DNA of 64,000 bases, from contig MU277721.1 in the NCBI GenBank assembly GCA_022385805.1, forward strand, positions 1 to 64,000. The letters are read 5' to 3'. Shown in pieces: positions 33,706-44,173 of this stretch. Both the position numbers and the translations under genes were made by a program. Within the stretch, counting starts at the first letter, position 1. Every line of letters begins with the position of its first letter. The notes beneath the pieces were generated by a model. It had not been told where the DNA came from. It was given only the letters and a program-made list of their open reading frames with translations, and searched no databases. Origin of the DNA: Pilatotrama ljubarskyi. Taxonomy: Eukaryota > Basidiomycota > Agaricomycetes > Polyporales > Polyporaceae.

Positions 33706-34055
33706 GTCAACCGTTGCCGATGGTGAGCATGCGCCCATTCCACTCATCCGGAAGCCAGACTTCCTTATTCGCGAATGAGCCCGCCGTCTGATTCGTAGTG
33801 ACCTGCAGCTGGACGCGACAGAACGCCGGCAAGCTGAAGGTGCTGATACCCAGAAAATCGTTGGATATGTCGACCTTCGCGTCAGCCGGGTGCCAGGTAC
33901 GTCGTCTCGACGAGGGCCGCCCCCGGCACGTTCTGGAGCGCGAAGTGGTCGGATGTCAGCCGCGAACCTTGCGGCGGATGAGCGCTGGCGCCTAGGAGGA
34001 GTTCGCTCAGGATGGAGAGGACTGCGGAAGAAGAAAGTACAAGGGAGTAGGCCCG
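33706..34055 (-). pseudogene. frameshifted, truncated tannase/feruloyl esterase fragment
   Basis: The minus strand encodes the first exon of a tannase-like protein close to the intact gene at 60042. SDHFALQNVPGAALVETTYLAPG, then after a one-base frameshift near 33893 DISNDFLG...LPAFCRVQL, TTNQTAGSFANKEVWLP and DEWNGRMLTIGNG. A stop follows where the intact gene continues into GGFGGG and its first intron. Nothing of the later exons, including the catalytic Ser, Asp and His regions, is visible downstream. The fragment is broken and incomplete, so no function is expected. Confidence 0.75.
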
Positions 34056-35581
34056 ATCTCGAGGCTGGGACTAGGAACAGCAGTAGACAGCACACCTTGT
34101 TGCATGATGCACTGTGTACCTTCGCAAAGTTCCCGTTGTGGGCAGCGAGACCGCACATATGCCATGGGTTGCAGCCTGAGTTGATCAAGTCAAAGTGTGA
34201 TCAGAGCTCCTCGCACGGATGCTGGGCCGTCACTTGCGAGAAGCACTTGCGTCTGGACTATCGGTGCGCGTGAAAGCTTCAGACACTGTGGTGGTCAGAA
34301 GGAAGGGAAGGTAGTGGTGTCGGAAGAAAAGAGGACGGCGTTTGCATACACTTAGTTCTTCTCGGGGTTGTCCATCAAGCAGCGATGCGGCGAGTACGTA
34401 GAGCTCAAGTCGGGCCTTCCGGATCCACCGTCAGACCCTCTGTGTCATCCGCTTGCGATGGAGTCTAAGATTATTGACATCTCGATCCGAGTCCATGCTA
34501 GATCCTCCGTGGGGAGACGGGTGGCTGAATGGTTAGTATACAATGCAAGTATCCATCATCGCATTCTCGAGTTTTCATGAAGACTACAGTACTCGTCCTT
34601 ACCAGCCGAGTGAGTCTTTCAGAGAAATCAGGAGAGATCGGGGAGATGTTCCTCCGGGGTGATTAATATCGCCTGTACTACCATGACACGACATCAGCAG
34701 ACTCGGAGGTGGAGATTCTGGTCGCTCAGATATAATCCCACTCATACGAGTCGCCTTTCACAGATAGCACAGTGTGACAGAGCCATATAAGATCAAGCGC
34801 GATTCAGAGCACAGAGGAGCGAGATATGCATCGCGGTATAAGCGCCTGTCTGCGGTATGTGTGCACGTGATCGTGGCGTCACGCGGCGCGAATTCGGGCG
34901 TGGTTCTTGTCTTTCTCCCCCTCCTTCTCCGTCTCATCCTCAACTGTTTACGCTGTTGGTCCCTTCTGCATTGCATTGGCACCAACTGCGCAAAGATAAG
35001 CACGCGGATTTGACACGACAAGGTGAATTGGAGTCTCTTTGTGAGCCCAGCACAGCGTGTTATCACGCGGACTGGCTGTACGGTCGGAGCTGCTGGTGAG
35101 TGCATCATCTCTCGTCGAAGGGGAGAGTGGCGGCATCTGCGAAGGAAGATTTCATAGGACGGCATATGAGGAGAATCTTAGCACCGATGTAGCGGCAGAG
35201 GCAGTTCGCGTCGGGACGTGGGCGTGGAGGCGGCCAGCCGGCCATGGTGCATCTCCTGGCTGCTCATCCGATAGCCTTCTGTTGTAGAGAGACGGCGATC
35301 GGTAGCGCGAAGATCTCTGAGGGGCGTAGCTGCGACCACGCTTGGGAGCCCACAACCATGCCGTTAGGGCCGACGGAGCTGGACGAAGCCAATTCATGTC
35401 ACGCATACTCGAGTGGCACGCGTTGATCTGTAGCAGTAGCTGATTTCTGTCGCCTCAGACTCACACATGAATTCGTGGGCTCCTCCCACGTACCCTACCT
35501 TGGATTGGTGGCGACCTCCACAGTTCAACCACACTCCGTCTCATCCCCCCGCCTCTTCCCTACACACGACTACTCATAGAC
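34056..35581. other. 1.5-kb region without recognised genes
   Basis: No domain or splice-consistent frame is seen on either strand. The right end holds the promoter of the PHD-chromodomain gene. Confidence 0.4.
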
Positions 35582-38500
35582 ATGAACCCCCCGTCCGGAC
35601 CTCCACCGTACGACCCGGCGCCCTTCAAGGAGCTCATGAGCATGTTCGCCTCCGCCCTGGACAAGGTTGACACGCACACGTCAACGCATCTCAACCGCAT
35701 GGAGATCGCGCTCGGCAACATGGCCAAGGTCGCGTCCGAGGCGCTCCAGGTCGCGAACGCGTCGCGTCAAGAGGCAAAGGAGACGAAGGAGGGACTCGAG
35801 CGGCTGCACGGCGTGTTCGTGAACGGGACGAAGTGCTCGCTCGCGAGTTCCGAGAAGATCAGCAGACTGTTGGGGACCCTCGACGAGCAGGGCGAGCAGC
35901 AGCCTGCGACCGTCATGGGCCGGATCCGGCAGCTCGAGCAAGCGGTCGCCGAGCTGACGGAGAGCGTGAGCGACCCCGATGCTGCGCGTGAGTGTCGCCA
36001 TGTGCTGAAGGGAGGTATACTGACCAGCTTGTAGGTCCTACGATCGTCAGGCACGAAGCCAGCGTCAACACCAGTCCCTCTCTTCGCCCTGTGGTAGAGA
36101 CGGGAGTAGATGTGCCGGAGCTGGACCCGCCCGTGCAGCGCGCGGAAGCTGGCATCCAAGTCGACCCTCCCTCGTCTTCCACTCCGAGAGCACAGGCAGG
36201 ACCGAGCGTGTATCCTGCTCTCGTCGACGGCGGGCCGGAGTCCACCCTCGATCGCTGGCAGGCCTACATTGATCCCGACGCACGGTTTTCGTCGTCATCA
36301 CGAAGAGTCGCTGCCGATGGCGGCCAGCCATTGACAGCAACAGCCACTCGCTTCTCGTCGCCACCGTTCGCCATGCAGCCCTTGGGCCCTGCGCACTGGA
36401 CCCCGCAGGGCGACTATAGCGGTATGTCGTGCTCATCTCTTCGCGGCCTAGGCGGGTTCATGATGTTCACGACGACTCGGCTCGCAGACGCGTCCAGCTC
36501 TTCCGCCGCTAATAGCAAAGTCCCGTCGCCGATCACTGCATCGCAACCACTACAAATCAGCCAGGAGAGCTCGGCACGCGCGATCGTCGCTCGTGCTCCG
36601 CAAGAGGCTCGCGCGAGCTCTATCTTCGAAGAACAAGAGATCCAGGAGCTGATCGACGATACATCCAGGATTGAGGCGGATAACACCTCGCAGACCGCGA
36701 GCTCTCCCGCGCTCACGTCTGCACATCTGTCGGAGACCCCGCCGACGGTGCAAGCGCCGCTCCCTCGTCCAGTCCCTCCGCTCCCGCGCAGGATGGCGGT
36801 TCCCCGGCCGAGCACGCCGCCCGTGGCGTCGGGCTCAGGCGCGTCGGCGGGTCCTTCGCTCCTGTCGGTACCCCGGCCAAATCAAGCAGGTACCTCCGCT
36901 CACGCAACGACCCCGCAACAGCAGAAGCCGTCTCCGCCGCTCCCCAGACGGACGGTCATAGCTTCGACTATGGCGGCAAAGTCCGCATCTGCGTCGGCGT
37001 CGAAGCCATCCCCTGCGGTTGTATCCACTACAGCACCGCCCACGTCTGTCCCGAAGTCATCCGCCGTACACAAGCCCGTCGCACGTGTGACCCTTCCCCT
37101 CCCTCGTGGACTCAACAAAGCAAACGCAACCCTTGGCACAGCCGGCTCGTCCAGCTCGGCCTCGCTCTCCTCGCTCTCAAGCGTTTCGCAGCCATCTCCG
37201 TCCCCGCCTCGGCCTGCCCTGTCGCCCAGCAACTCCGACTCCTTGTCGCTGTCTTCGCTCTCCTCCCTGTCGACCTTGCCAAACTCTCAAGAGCAGACCC
37301 CGACGCTGTCGCAGATCTCCCCAGTGCGCACGCGCACGTCGAGCCGCCTGCAGACGACCGCGACGGCAGAGAGCACGGCGGAGCCGGCTGGCATCGTCTC
37401 GCGCGAGGGTTCGGCGAGAGGCCGGCGTCGGAGCGCGACGAGGGGCGGGAGGGCGGGCGGCGCTAGCGCGAGTGCGCGAGTCGCAGTGAAGACCGAGCGG
37501 AACGAGGGTGAGAACAGTGCAGCTGGCCGTGCTGCAAAGAGGCGCAAGACGCTTGGGGACCCCGGCGGGGCGAGTACCTCTGCATCCGCCAGAGGTGGGC
37601 GGGCGGGGTCAAGAGGCCGTGGCGGACGCGGAGGGGCTGGCCCGCGGAAGCAGCCCGGTTCTGATAAAGGGCCAAATGGGGGAGCGGCAAGCGAGGCTGG
37701 GGCGGGCAAGGGGAAAGGTAAAGCCAGGTACGAGCCGCCGCGCGTCGGGACGGACTGCTTGTGGCCAGAGACGATTGAGGGCGACGAAGCCTACCAGCGC
37801 GAGGTGCGTGATGCGTTTACGGGTGTTCGGGTGAAGCGTGAGGTTGACGATGCGGCGAGACAGTTTGTGCAGTGCGATAAGTGGGTGTCTCCATAGGTTG
37901 TCGTGCGGAAGTGGAGCTGACGAGAGATGCTGCAGTTGCGAGGGGTGGTACCACTTTGGCTGCGTGGGTTTGGCGATGGGCGATCCCCGCCTCGAGCCCG
38001 ACGCAGAGTTCATCTGTCCGCCTTGCGAGACCTCTGAGTACGTCCCTCTGCTCGTCGTGCACTTGCTGCGACTGACTGCATTCTCGTTCTCTATAGGGCG
38101 ATCCGTACGTATCCCCGATCCACCCTTTGCCATGCAGCTTATCCTGACCGCACGACTACGCGTCACACAGGCGAGCAGCGCCAGAACCTCCGCTTCCAAG
38201 CAGCAGCCTGCGCCCGCCCAGATTGCGAGCGCGCGGGCCTTGCGGAGGACACGAACGAGTACTTTGTCGAGCGCATCATCGGGCGGCGCCCGTACGACGC
38301 TGACCGTATCGAGGGCGTCAAGCGGCCCACCAGGTTCCTCTGGCTCGTTAAATGGGACGGGTGAGTTCTGACCTTCATCATCCAGCTCCCTCACTTGTGC
38401 TTCTGCTTCGCATACGGCGGTGACGAGATGGTGTGATTGCTGACCGGATTGTGACGCAGATGGAAAGCCGATTACGCGTCGTGGACGGAGCGCGAGCACC

Positions 38501-38619
38501 TCGGGGACTGCGCGCGGCTCATCGAGGAGTTCGAGCAGGCGGCGGAGATCGAGGGCCGTAACCTCGACAGGCTCGACCAGGTCATCGTGCTCAACGAGGC
38601 CGCCGTTGCTGGCTGGTGA
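35582..38619 (+). CDS. PHD finger and chromodomain protein (chromatin reader)
   Basis: A likely nuclear histone-binding protein. The N-terminus (about residues 10-130) is a predicted coiled coil with heptad-like LNRMEIALGNMAK and GLERLHGVF. A long low-complexity Ser/Pro/Ala-rich region follows (36040-37700), ending in basic AKRRKTL and RGGRGGAGPRK stretches. Then come GTDCLWPETIEGDEAYQRE, a PHD finger (SCGSGADERCCSCEGWYHFGCVG...FICPPCE, 37905-38030) and a chromodomain (EYFVERIIGRRPYD...FLWLVKWDG|WKADYASWTEREHL, 38250-38510, across an intron). The frame ends at 38617-38619. Junctions around 37800-37900 are not settled: the shortest in-frame solution needs a 16-bp intron, which is unlikely, and a 60-bp intron starting at GTGCGT (37801 region) may be used as well. 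Confidence 0.75.
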
Positions 38620-39095
38620 AAGATATTATCCGCACTGGAAGGAATTCAGGGAAGAAGTGATCCGACCACGCATTGTCGCGGTCAGAAATCTTGTGAGTAG
38701 AGTCCTCTAGGTCGGCGCAGTCGTGTCTTTTAGTCGTGTTCGTTGTCTCGCATTTCACTAGCTATCGTCGCGTTCTCAGCTTTCAGCTCTTTCGCAGTCG
38801 TCTTGTAGCATAGTACATCTTTCGTCGATCCGTATGGTCTTGGTTCGTGTCCCTTTCACTCGGTCGTCCAGCGAGAAGTCCCTCCTCTTCGCCGCAGCCT
38901 GTCCAGGAACGGCGTAGTACCTCATTCTACCATCAAGCAATCGAACAAAATACCGAGCTGGGGACGACATTACATTAGAAGTACATACTACGATTCCCTG
39001 CGTCAAGATATCTGCATATGACCGGAGCAACTGGATATCCCACAAACAACGTTCTAGACAAGGCAATGCATCGAGGAAAGCGGTATAGGCGGCGG
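38620..39095. other. convergent intergenic region
   Basis: This lies between the 3' ends of the PHD-chromodomain and RING ligase genes. No coding block is seen. Confidence 0.4.
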
Positions 39096-40999
39096 TCAGG
39101 CCTTGAAGATTCTGAGCAGCCGGCTCTCGGTGACGATCCGCGTGCGGCACAGCGGGCATTCGCGCGTGCTCTTCATGATCAGGTCGGAGCAGCCGCGGCA
39201 CAGCGCGAGGTGTCTGCAACGATCGGTGAGCACGTCGTGTCGCATATGGCGGATCACTTCACACGAGGCGACGTACCCGCAGTCGACAATAGCGATGTTC
39301 GCCTCCTCGTCCTGACAGATGACACACAGGCCGGTGCGTTCGAGGCGCGACGCCATCGCCTGCGCCTTCGGCGTAAGCGTACTCACGGGCGGCGGAGAGG
39401 CAGTCGCCTTCGGCGGGGTCGATGGTGGAGGAGCAGTAGGAGCGCCCTCTGTGGCCTGCGGAACGGGCGTTGGGTGGCTCGCAGACTGCCCTTGGGTCTC
39501 TCCGCCCGACGCCCCAGCGGCCACACCAGCCTCGCCCATCGCCGCCTCCCCAGCCTGGTCCATCGCCACCTCCGCTTCAGTGCTACTCTCCGCCGCGCGC
39601 TGCTCGGGCTCGGGCTGCCGCGTCTCCCTCCGGCTCTCCCGGAGCGACTCCTCCTGGGCGCGGCGCAGCTCCTCTTCGTACATGCGCTCCTCCTCCTCCG
39701 CGCGCGCGTGCCGCTCGCGCTCGGCGCGCTCGTCCTCGATCAGCGTTCTCACGCGCGCGACGAGCTCGCTCTTCTCGACGACCAGCCGCGCGTTCACGTG
39801 GTTCTTGAACAAGATCTCCTTGAGCACGCCGACGGACAGCCGCGCGAGCTGCTCGTCCGACATGTTCAGCAGCTCGTCGATGCTCGGCACCTCGACGGGG
39901 GGCGGCGGTGGTGCGGGTGAGCGCGCGCGGGGGGTGCCGGTGGCGGACGCCGAGCGCGGGCGGCCTGCGGGAGGTACGTTGAGGTTTCCCGGGCGCGATT
40001 GCTGGGTATATCCGGGCGGGTATCCTGGCGGCGGCGCATAGTGCTGCTGCTGCGACTGCGTAGGCGCGGGCCGTGGAGCTTGCCACTGGTACTGCTGTTG
40101 CTGCTGGTGTTGCCGTTGCTGAGCCTGCGGGTCGACATCGGGTCGCGGAAATCGGCTCGGTCCGGAAGTAGTACGTTGTCGGGGCTGGTAGGGCGGGCGC
40201 TGTGCGTTCTGCGGTTGTTGCTGCTGCCGAGGAGGCGGTGTCTGCGAGGACGATGCGCCGCCCATGGCGTCCATGGCGCGGGTGAATAATCCGCGGGGGC
40301 GGTCGTTGGCGCGGTTCGGGACGGAGTACTTGCGGTAGTAGTTCTCATTTGCAAGGGGGAGGCAGCCATTAGGGCCCTTCGTACACGAAATGTCAGTCCT
40401 CCTCTTACGCAGGGATGCGTTCCCCCGGTAGAGAAATCTTGGAGATGCCCGCGAGTGAAGGGAAGGGGGTAATGGCCGAGACGGAGGTACGCACCCTTGC
40501 AGCAACAAGTCGCTCGACGAACTCGTCCTTCTCGATCACCCCGTCTACGTTGATGTTATACGCCTTGGCGTACTTCTTCAGCTTCGCCATCGGGACCTGC
40601 TTGAGCTGACCTTTGCCACTCGCCGTGACTATCCGCTTGCGCACGTCAACGCCTTCTGCCCCCAGAGCGCCCATGCCACAGAGTACGTACTTTGCAGCAA
40701 CTCGATGCAGAACGCACAGACGGGGACGGGGTCGTATCCGCTCTCTGAGCCTCTCCGCGGCATGAGCGCCTGGAAGTCCGTACATGAGTGGCAGTATGAG
40801 TATCCTGCGCATCCGGCCGCGTTAGCGTATCCTCATGAGCACGAGGCTGATGCCACTACGTACCACAGTGGTTACACCTGCGCGATCGCGCAAAGAGCAG
40901 GTTGAACTCTTTGTTGCACTTGCGGCACGAGGACTCGTTCACGGTGTGCCAATCTGGCGGTGGCCCACTCAGGAGGGGCAGACCTCTTCCGTCGGACAT
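39096..40999 (-). CDS. FYVE-like and RING finger E3 ubiquitin ligase
   Basis: Domain order resembles the CARP/rififylin ligases and fungal Pib1-type proteins, which act on endosomal or vacuolar membranes. The ATG at 40999 begins MSDGRGLPLLSG. A FYVE-like zinc finger follows (CRKCNKEFNLLFARSRRCNHCG, continuing YSYCHSCTDF and VCAFCIELLQ after a short intron). It lacks the HHCR signature, so phosphoinositide binding is doubtful. A SAP-like helix pair (KLKKYAKAYNINVDGVIEKDEFVERL) comes next. A long Gln/Pro-rich linker and a second helical motif (SIDELLNMSDEQLARLSVGVLKEIL) precede a charged coiled coil (39590-39760). The C-terminal RING is CVICQDEEANIAIVDCG...HLALCRGC...CPLCRTRI. The stop is at 39096. 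Confidence 0.82.
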
Positions 41000-41364
41000 C
41001 GTGGTCGCTGTAAGACGGGGATAATCTTCGAGATGTATTTCATAGACAGAGGACGGGTTGGTGGTAGTAGTCAGCAAACACTTGAGCTTACTTATTCCCG
41101 GTTCCAGTACTTTCGGCTGTAGGCGGACCCCGATATTCACGGAGTTGACCCGGCGCTTAGCGCGTACAGTAGCCGAGGCGTACACAACACGCGGCGTCTA
41201 GAAATGTCCCCAAATCCCTCACTCTACACAGCGAAGTACAAGAGATGTTTCATTCTTCAAGCATGGGTGTTTCGTAAATCATTGAGGGAATCTCAAGGAT
41301 ACCAGTCCCAACATGTTTAGTCAAATATCTGCATAGTACTGCTTATGGTGGGTGTGATTACCGC
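41000..41364. other. intergenic region upstream of the ligase and tRNA
   Basis: Nothing recognisable beyond presumed promoter sequence. Confidence 0.35.
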
Positions 41365-41436
41365 AGCAACTTGACGCAGTGGAAGCGTGCAGGGCTCATA
41401 ACCCTGAAGTCCCTGGATCGAAACCAGGAGTTGCTA
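41365..41436 (+). tRNA. tRNA-iMet: initiator tRNA-Met (CAT), copy 2
   Basis: Identical over all 72 nt to the copy at 25706-25777, with the same initiator features (ATCGAAA T-loop, GGG/CCC anticodon stem). Flanking sequences differ, so the duplication is old or the genes are kept identical. A T5 run about 16 bp downstream fits Pol III termination. Confidence 0.9.
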
Positions 41437-41864
41437 CTCCCCACGACCAGTCTTTTTGTTTCCTTAATACGTTCTTGATCACTCGCAAGGTCCATCCTTG
41501 CATGTCGAGCGCACGCCGGGGCTTTCGCGGTCCATAAGTACAGAATTTGTTTGTCACATTCTGCCTCATGCGCGTCGTCGTGAACGACCGGATGCACCAG
41601 ATCGCCCTACAGGCCGCCGCAATACCGTTGCCATCTCGTCGACACTCACGCTGGCCCGGGCAAGTCTTCTGATACCGTGCCTTTTGTGAGATGGAGCACC
41701 AAGTACCAACGCCGTATCCTAAGGGGCGAAAGGCCCGTCGGCGGGCTGCCAGCCACTCGGACTCCGGAGCTGTTCTTGCTCGATGGTTACGTGACATCCC
41801 ACTGCGCCAGAGATCGCAAGAACCGGTTACTTCTGTTGAATGCAAGGTGAGCAGCTTGCCCAAT

Positions 41865-42340
41865 GTCACGACGATGTCCTACGTCGCTAATCCCGGCATC
41901 ATCAGGATGGGGCGGGTGGTGAGAGTGATGATAGCCGCGGCGCACCCCATCCGCTGACACGGATTGACCGCAGCGACGCGCTCGGGCCTCCAGAGGTCCT
42001 CACACCCAAAATCGTGCGGTGCTCTCCTCCCGTGGGCCGAACATCCCGCGATGAATGGCGATGGCAGCACTGGATCGCGGCGCCGGCGTTCTCGGGGATG
42101 AACAGCTGCCTCGCATAGGAAACTCGAGAGCACCTCCCACAGGCCGGGGACACCATGAGCTGGCTGTGGTGAGGTCCGTGCCAGGTGACAGTGCAGAATG
42201 CCACCGCACGGCCCCTGCGCCAAGTCTTGAGCTTGAGGAGACGGCTACGCAGGAAAGACTGCGGCGTACACGCCGAGGTCTGACGTACGCTCCCCGAGGA
42301 TTGCTCTGCTCGTATTCGGGTCCGTTCGCTTCGGCCATCA
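41865..42340 (+). pseudogene. decayed cytochrome P450 of the P450-3/P450-4 type
   Basis: Three exon remnants appear in the same order as in P450-3 and P450-4. Remnant 1 (41865-41904) reads VTTMSYVANPGIIR, compare VTLYLADPAVIK. Remnant 2 (42034-42094) reads DEWRWQHWIAAPAFS, compare EEWKRQRKVAAPAFS. Remnant 3 (42300-42339) reads IALLVFGSVRFGH, compare ITLLVLGAASFGR. Splice sites are lost, the exon before remnant 2 is shortened, and no I-helix or heme loop is found downstream. It lies 1.8 kb upstream of P450-4 in the same orientation, so it is best read as a dead tandem copy. Confidence 0.65.
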
Positions 42341-43717
42341 AGTTCCTTGGAAGGGTCGCGTCCGAAGACTGCCAAGTAGTATCACGTTCGAGGTACGCTT
42401 ATCATCATACCTGACAGTATCCTATGCGACGTAGACTCACCGGTACTAGCCTTGTCGGGCCGATACAGGACATATCGCAGCCCACCTCAGGCGAAAGACG
42501 TGTTCAGATCGACCTACGACGAGGTCAACGGCAACGCAAAGCTGTCATAGAACGCTTGGGAGATGCGGGCATCGACTTGAAGTTGTCCGAGGGCGCCCCT
42601 ACAGACGTACCGTCATATGCTAGCACTTTCGAAGATTACCCACCGACCGCACGGATGCGCGCACCCTTGGAATCCATCAGCGAGCGGCAGATCCTGCTGT
42701 AGCGGGCTGGGCACGCGCGACCTCTGCATTTCGGACGGTAGAAGACCGGTGCGGATATCGTCGAAGAAGCTCGTGAGGCAATGGTCTCACAACAGTGAAG
42801 TCCTACCTTGATACACTGCCGCCTTCCGAAGCCGTTCGGTTCGGTGACGCAGCCGCTGACTTGAGTGGCGTCAGCGAATCTTACTCGTAGTACTTACCAC
42901 AGGATTTGATGCATGATGGTCCAGCCTGTACACTGCTCCGAGTCATGCAACGTCCGATACCAGACTGCACTCGGGCGAATCCCCCAGCGGGCAACTTGAG
43001 TCACGAAGGCAGTAGATCGGGCAGGACCGAGAGAAAGGGGTGACGCTAACAATGACTTGATGACAGCCCTAGAGTATTCATCGTCTTAGCGCACCGATGA
43101 GGATCTGGGAGGGTCGTGGATGGAATAGTGGTGGCGCACCCCAAGTCTTCTGCCAATTGAATAGAAGTATCCCGCTCGCGTTCGAGTGTCCGCACCAGGT
43201 CAGCTAGAGTGGCACTCCGTGCAATCATCGACTAGTACGACGATCCTGCCGTTCTACTACTAGCATGGCGTACCTTGCGCGGCCCGTACTACGAGTAGTA
43301 CTCTGCCGGGCGAACTAAGACTCACTGCAGCTCACGCCGTACGTATGACCATGCGCGCAAGGCGAGACCAGGCCGAAAACCCTCGTCGACTGCATCACGC
43401 TGTGGAGAGAGCTCACGCCATCGCTCCCTTGACTCGGCAAGATATACCCAGAGAAGCGGTTATAAAGTGTCGACTCAGGGCCTGGAGTAGCTGTCGTATC
43501 CGTCACATGGTCAGCTGAGAATTAGCAGCCATGTACTGTAGTTGAAGCAATACACACCTCTTCTGCTGCTTCGTCCATGTGTGTCCTTGCTGGCCGTGTC
43601 GGGGCGACGAGGGTGGAAGGACGGAGGCAAACAGGACCCTGGAGCATAAGCGAGAGCTTAGCGAAGTCGGTCCAGGCACGGTTTGATCTCCGCGAACGTG
43701 GGACCACCAGGCCGTCC
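42341..43717. other. 1.4-kb region without recognised genes
   Basis: No domain is seen. A 92-codon plus-strand frame at 42424-42702 has no recognised similarity and may be chance. It may include unrecognisable 3' remains of the dead P450. Confidence 0.35.
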
Positions 43718-43984
43718 CACGAGGGGCAATGACCCATGCTCTGGCCTGGAATAGGCAGGGGAAATGGGGTGAATTGTTCTCCTGATTCTGGTCCGGAGCC
43801 AGTCTAGGAATCCGGACAATAGAACACAAAGCGCCGCATTCATCGCGTTTCTTATCGATAAGTAGGTTTACTTATCCAGATTCCGGACCCGAACCAGGCT
43901 GGTAACCAGGTTGTCGACAGGAGTCCAGTTCAGTTCAAATTCCTGGCCTGTTCAGGAGGGAAGCACGGGCCAATGCCCCTCGTG
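43718..43984. mobile_element. MITE-like non-autonomous DNA element (267 bp)
   Basis: The ends form an imperfect terminal inverted repeat. The left end reads CACGAGGGGCAATGACCCAT and the right end, reverse-complemented, starts CACGAGGGGCATTGGCCCGT. The similarity extends inward to GGCCTGGAAT/GGCCAGGAAT. There is no coding capacity. TCC flanks both sides, a possible 3-bp target duplication. A diverged copy lies at 20436-20620. The element ends 190 bp before the P450-4 ATG. Confidence 0.7.
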
Positions 43985-44088
43985 TCCGTCAAGAAAGGCA
44001 CGAATTTCCGGGACTCTATTCCGCCGAGAATCCCGGCTGGCGGGGCGCTGCGTTCTTCCCAGCGATGGTCCTCTCGGTGGCGGAGGAT

Positions 44089-44094
44089 TATAAG
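44089..44094 (+). promoter_or_regulatory. TATA-like box of P450-4
   Basis: TATAAG, 85 bp upstream of the ATG, within 110 bp of the right end of the MITE-like element. Confidence 0.4.
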
Positions 44095-44173
44095 TCCTGG
44101 CGATCTCGGTCGACGTCTTGTCCTCTTCTCCGCCCGCAGACCACATTCTGCACCTTCTTCTCCTCCCTCCATT

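Noticed and set aside
33637..34188. 183-codon minus-strand frame
   Set aside because: It is a shadow of the frameshifted tannase fragment and reads the wrong frame on both sides of the lesion.
34515..34545. tRNA-like GGTGGCTGAATGGTTAG string
   Set aside because: No acceptor or T-stem follows, so it does not fold as a tRNA.
36414..37709. Several long minus-strand frames under the PHD-chromodomain gene
   Set aside because: GC-rich, low-complexity sequence opens all frames; the plus-strand frame carries the domains.
39319..40041. Plus-strand 240-codon frame inside the RING ligase gene
   Set aside because: Antisense shadow of the Gln/Pro-rich and coiled-coil linker; no domain.
42424..42702. 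92-codon plus-strand frame after the dead P450
   Set aside because: No recognised similarity and no link to P450 3' exons; left as unassigned.
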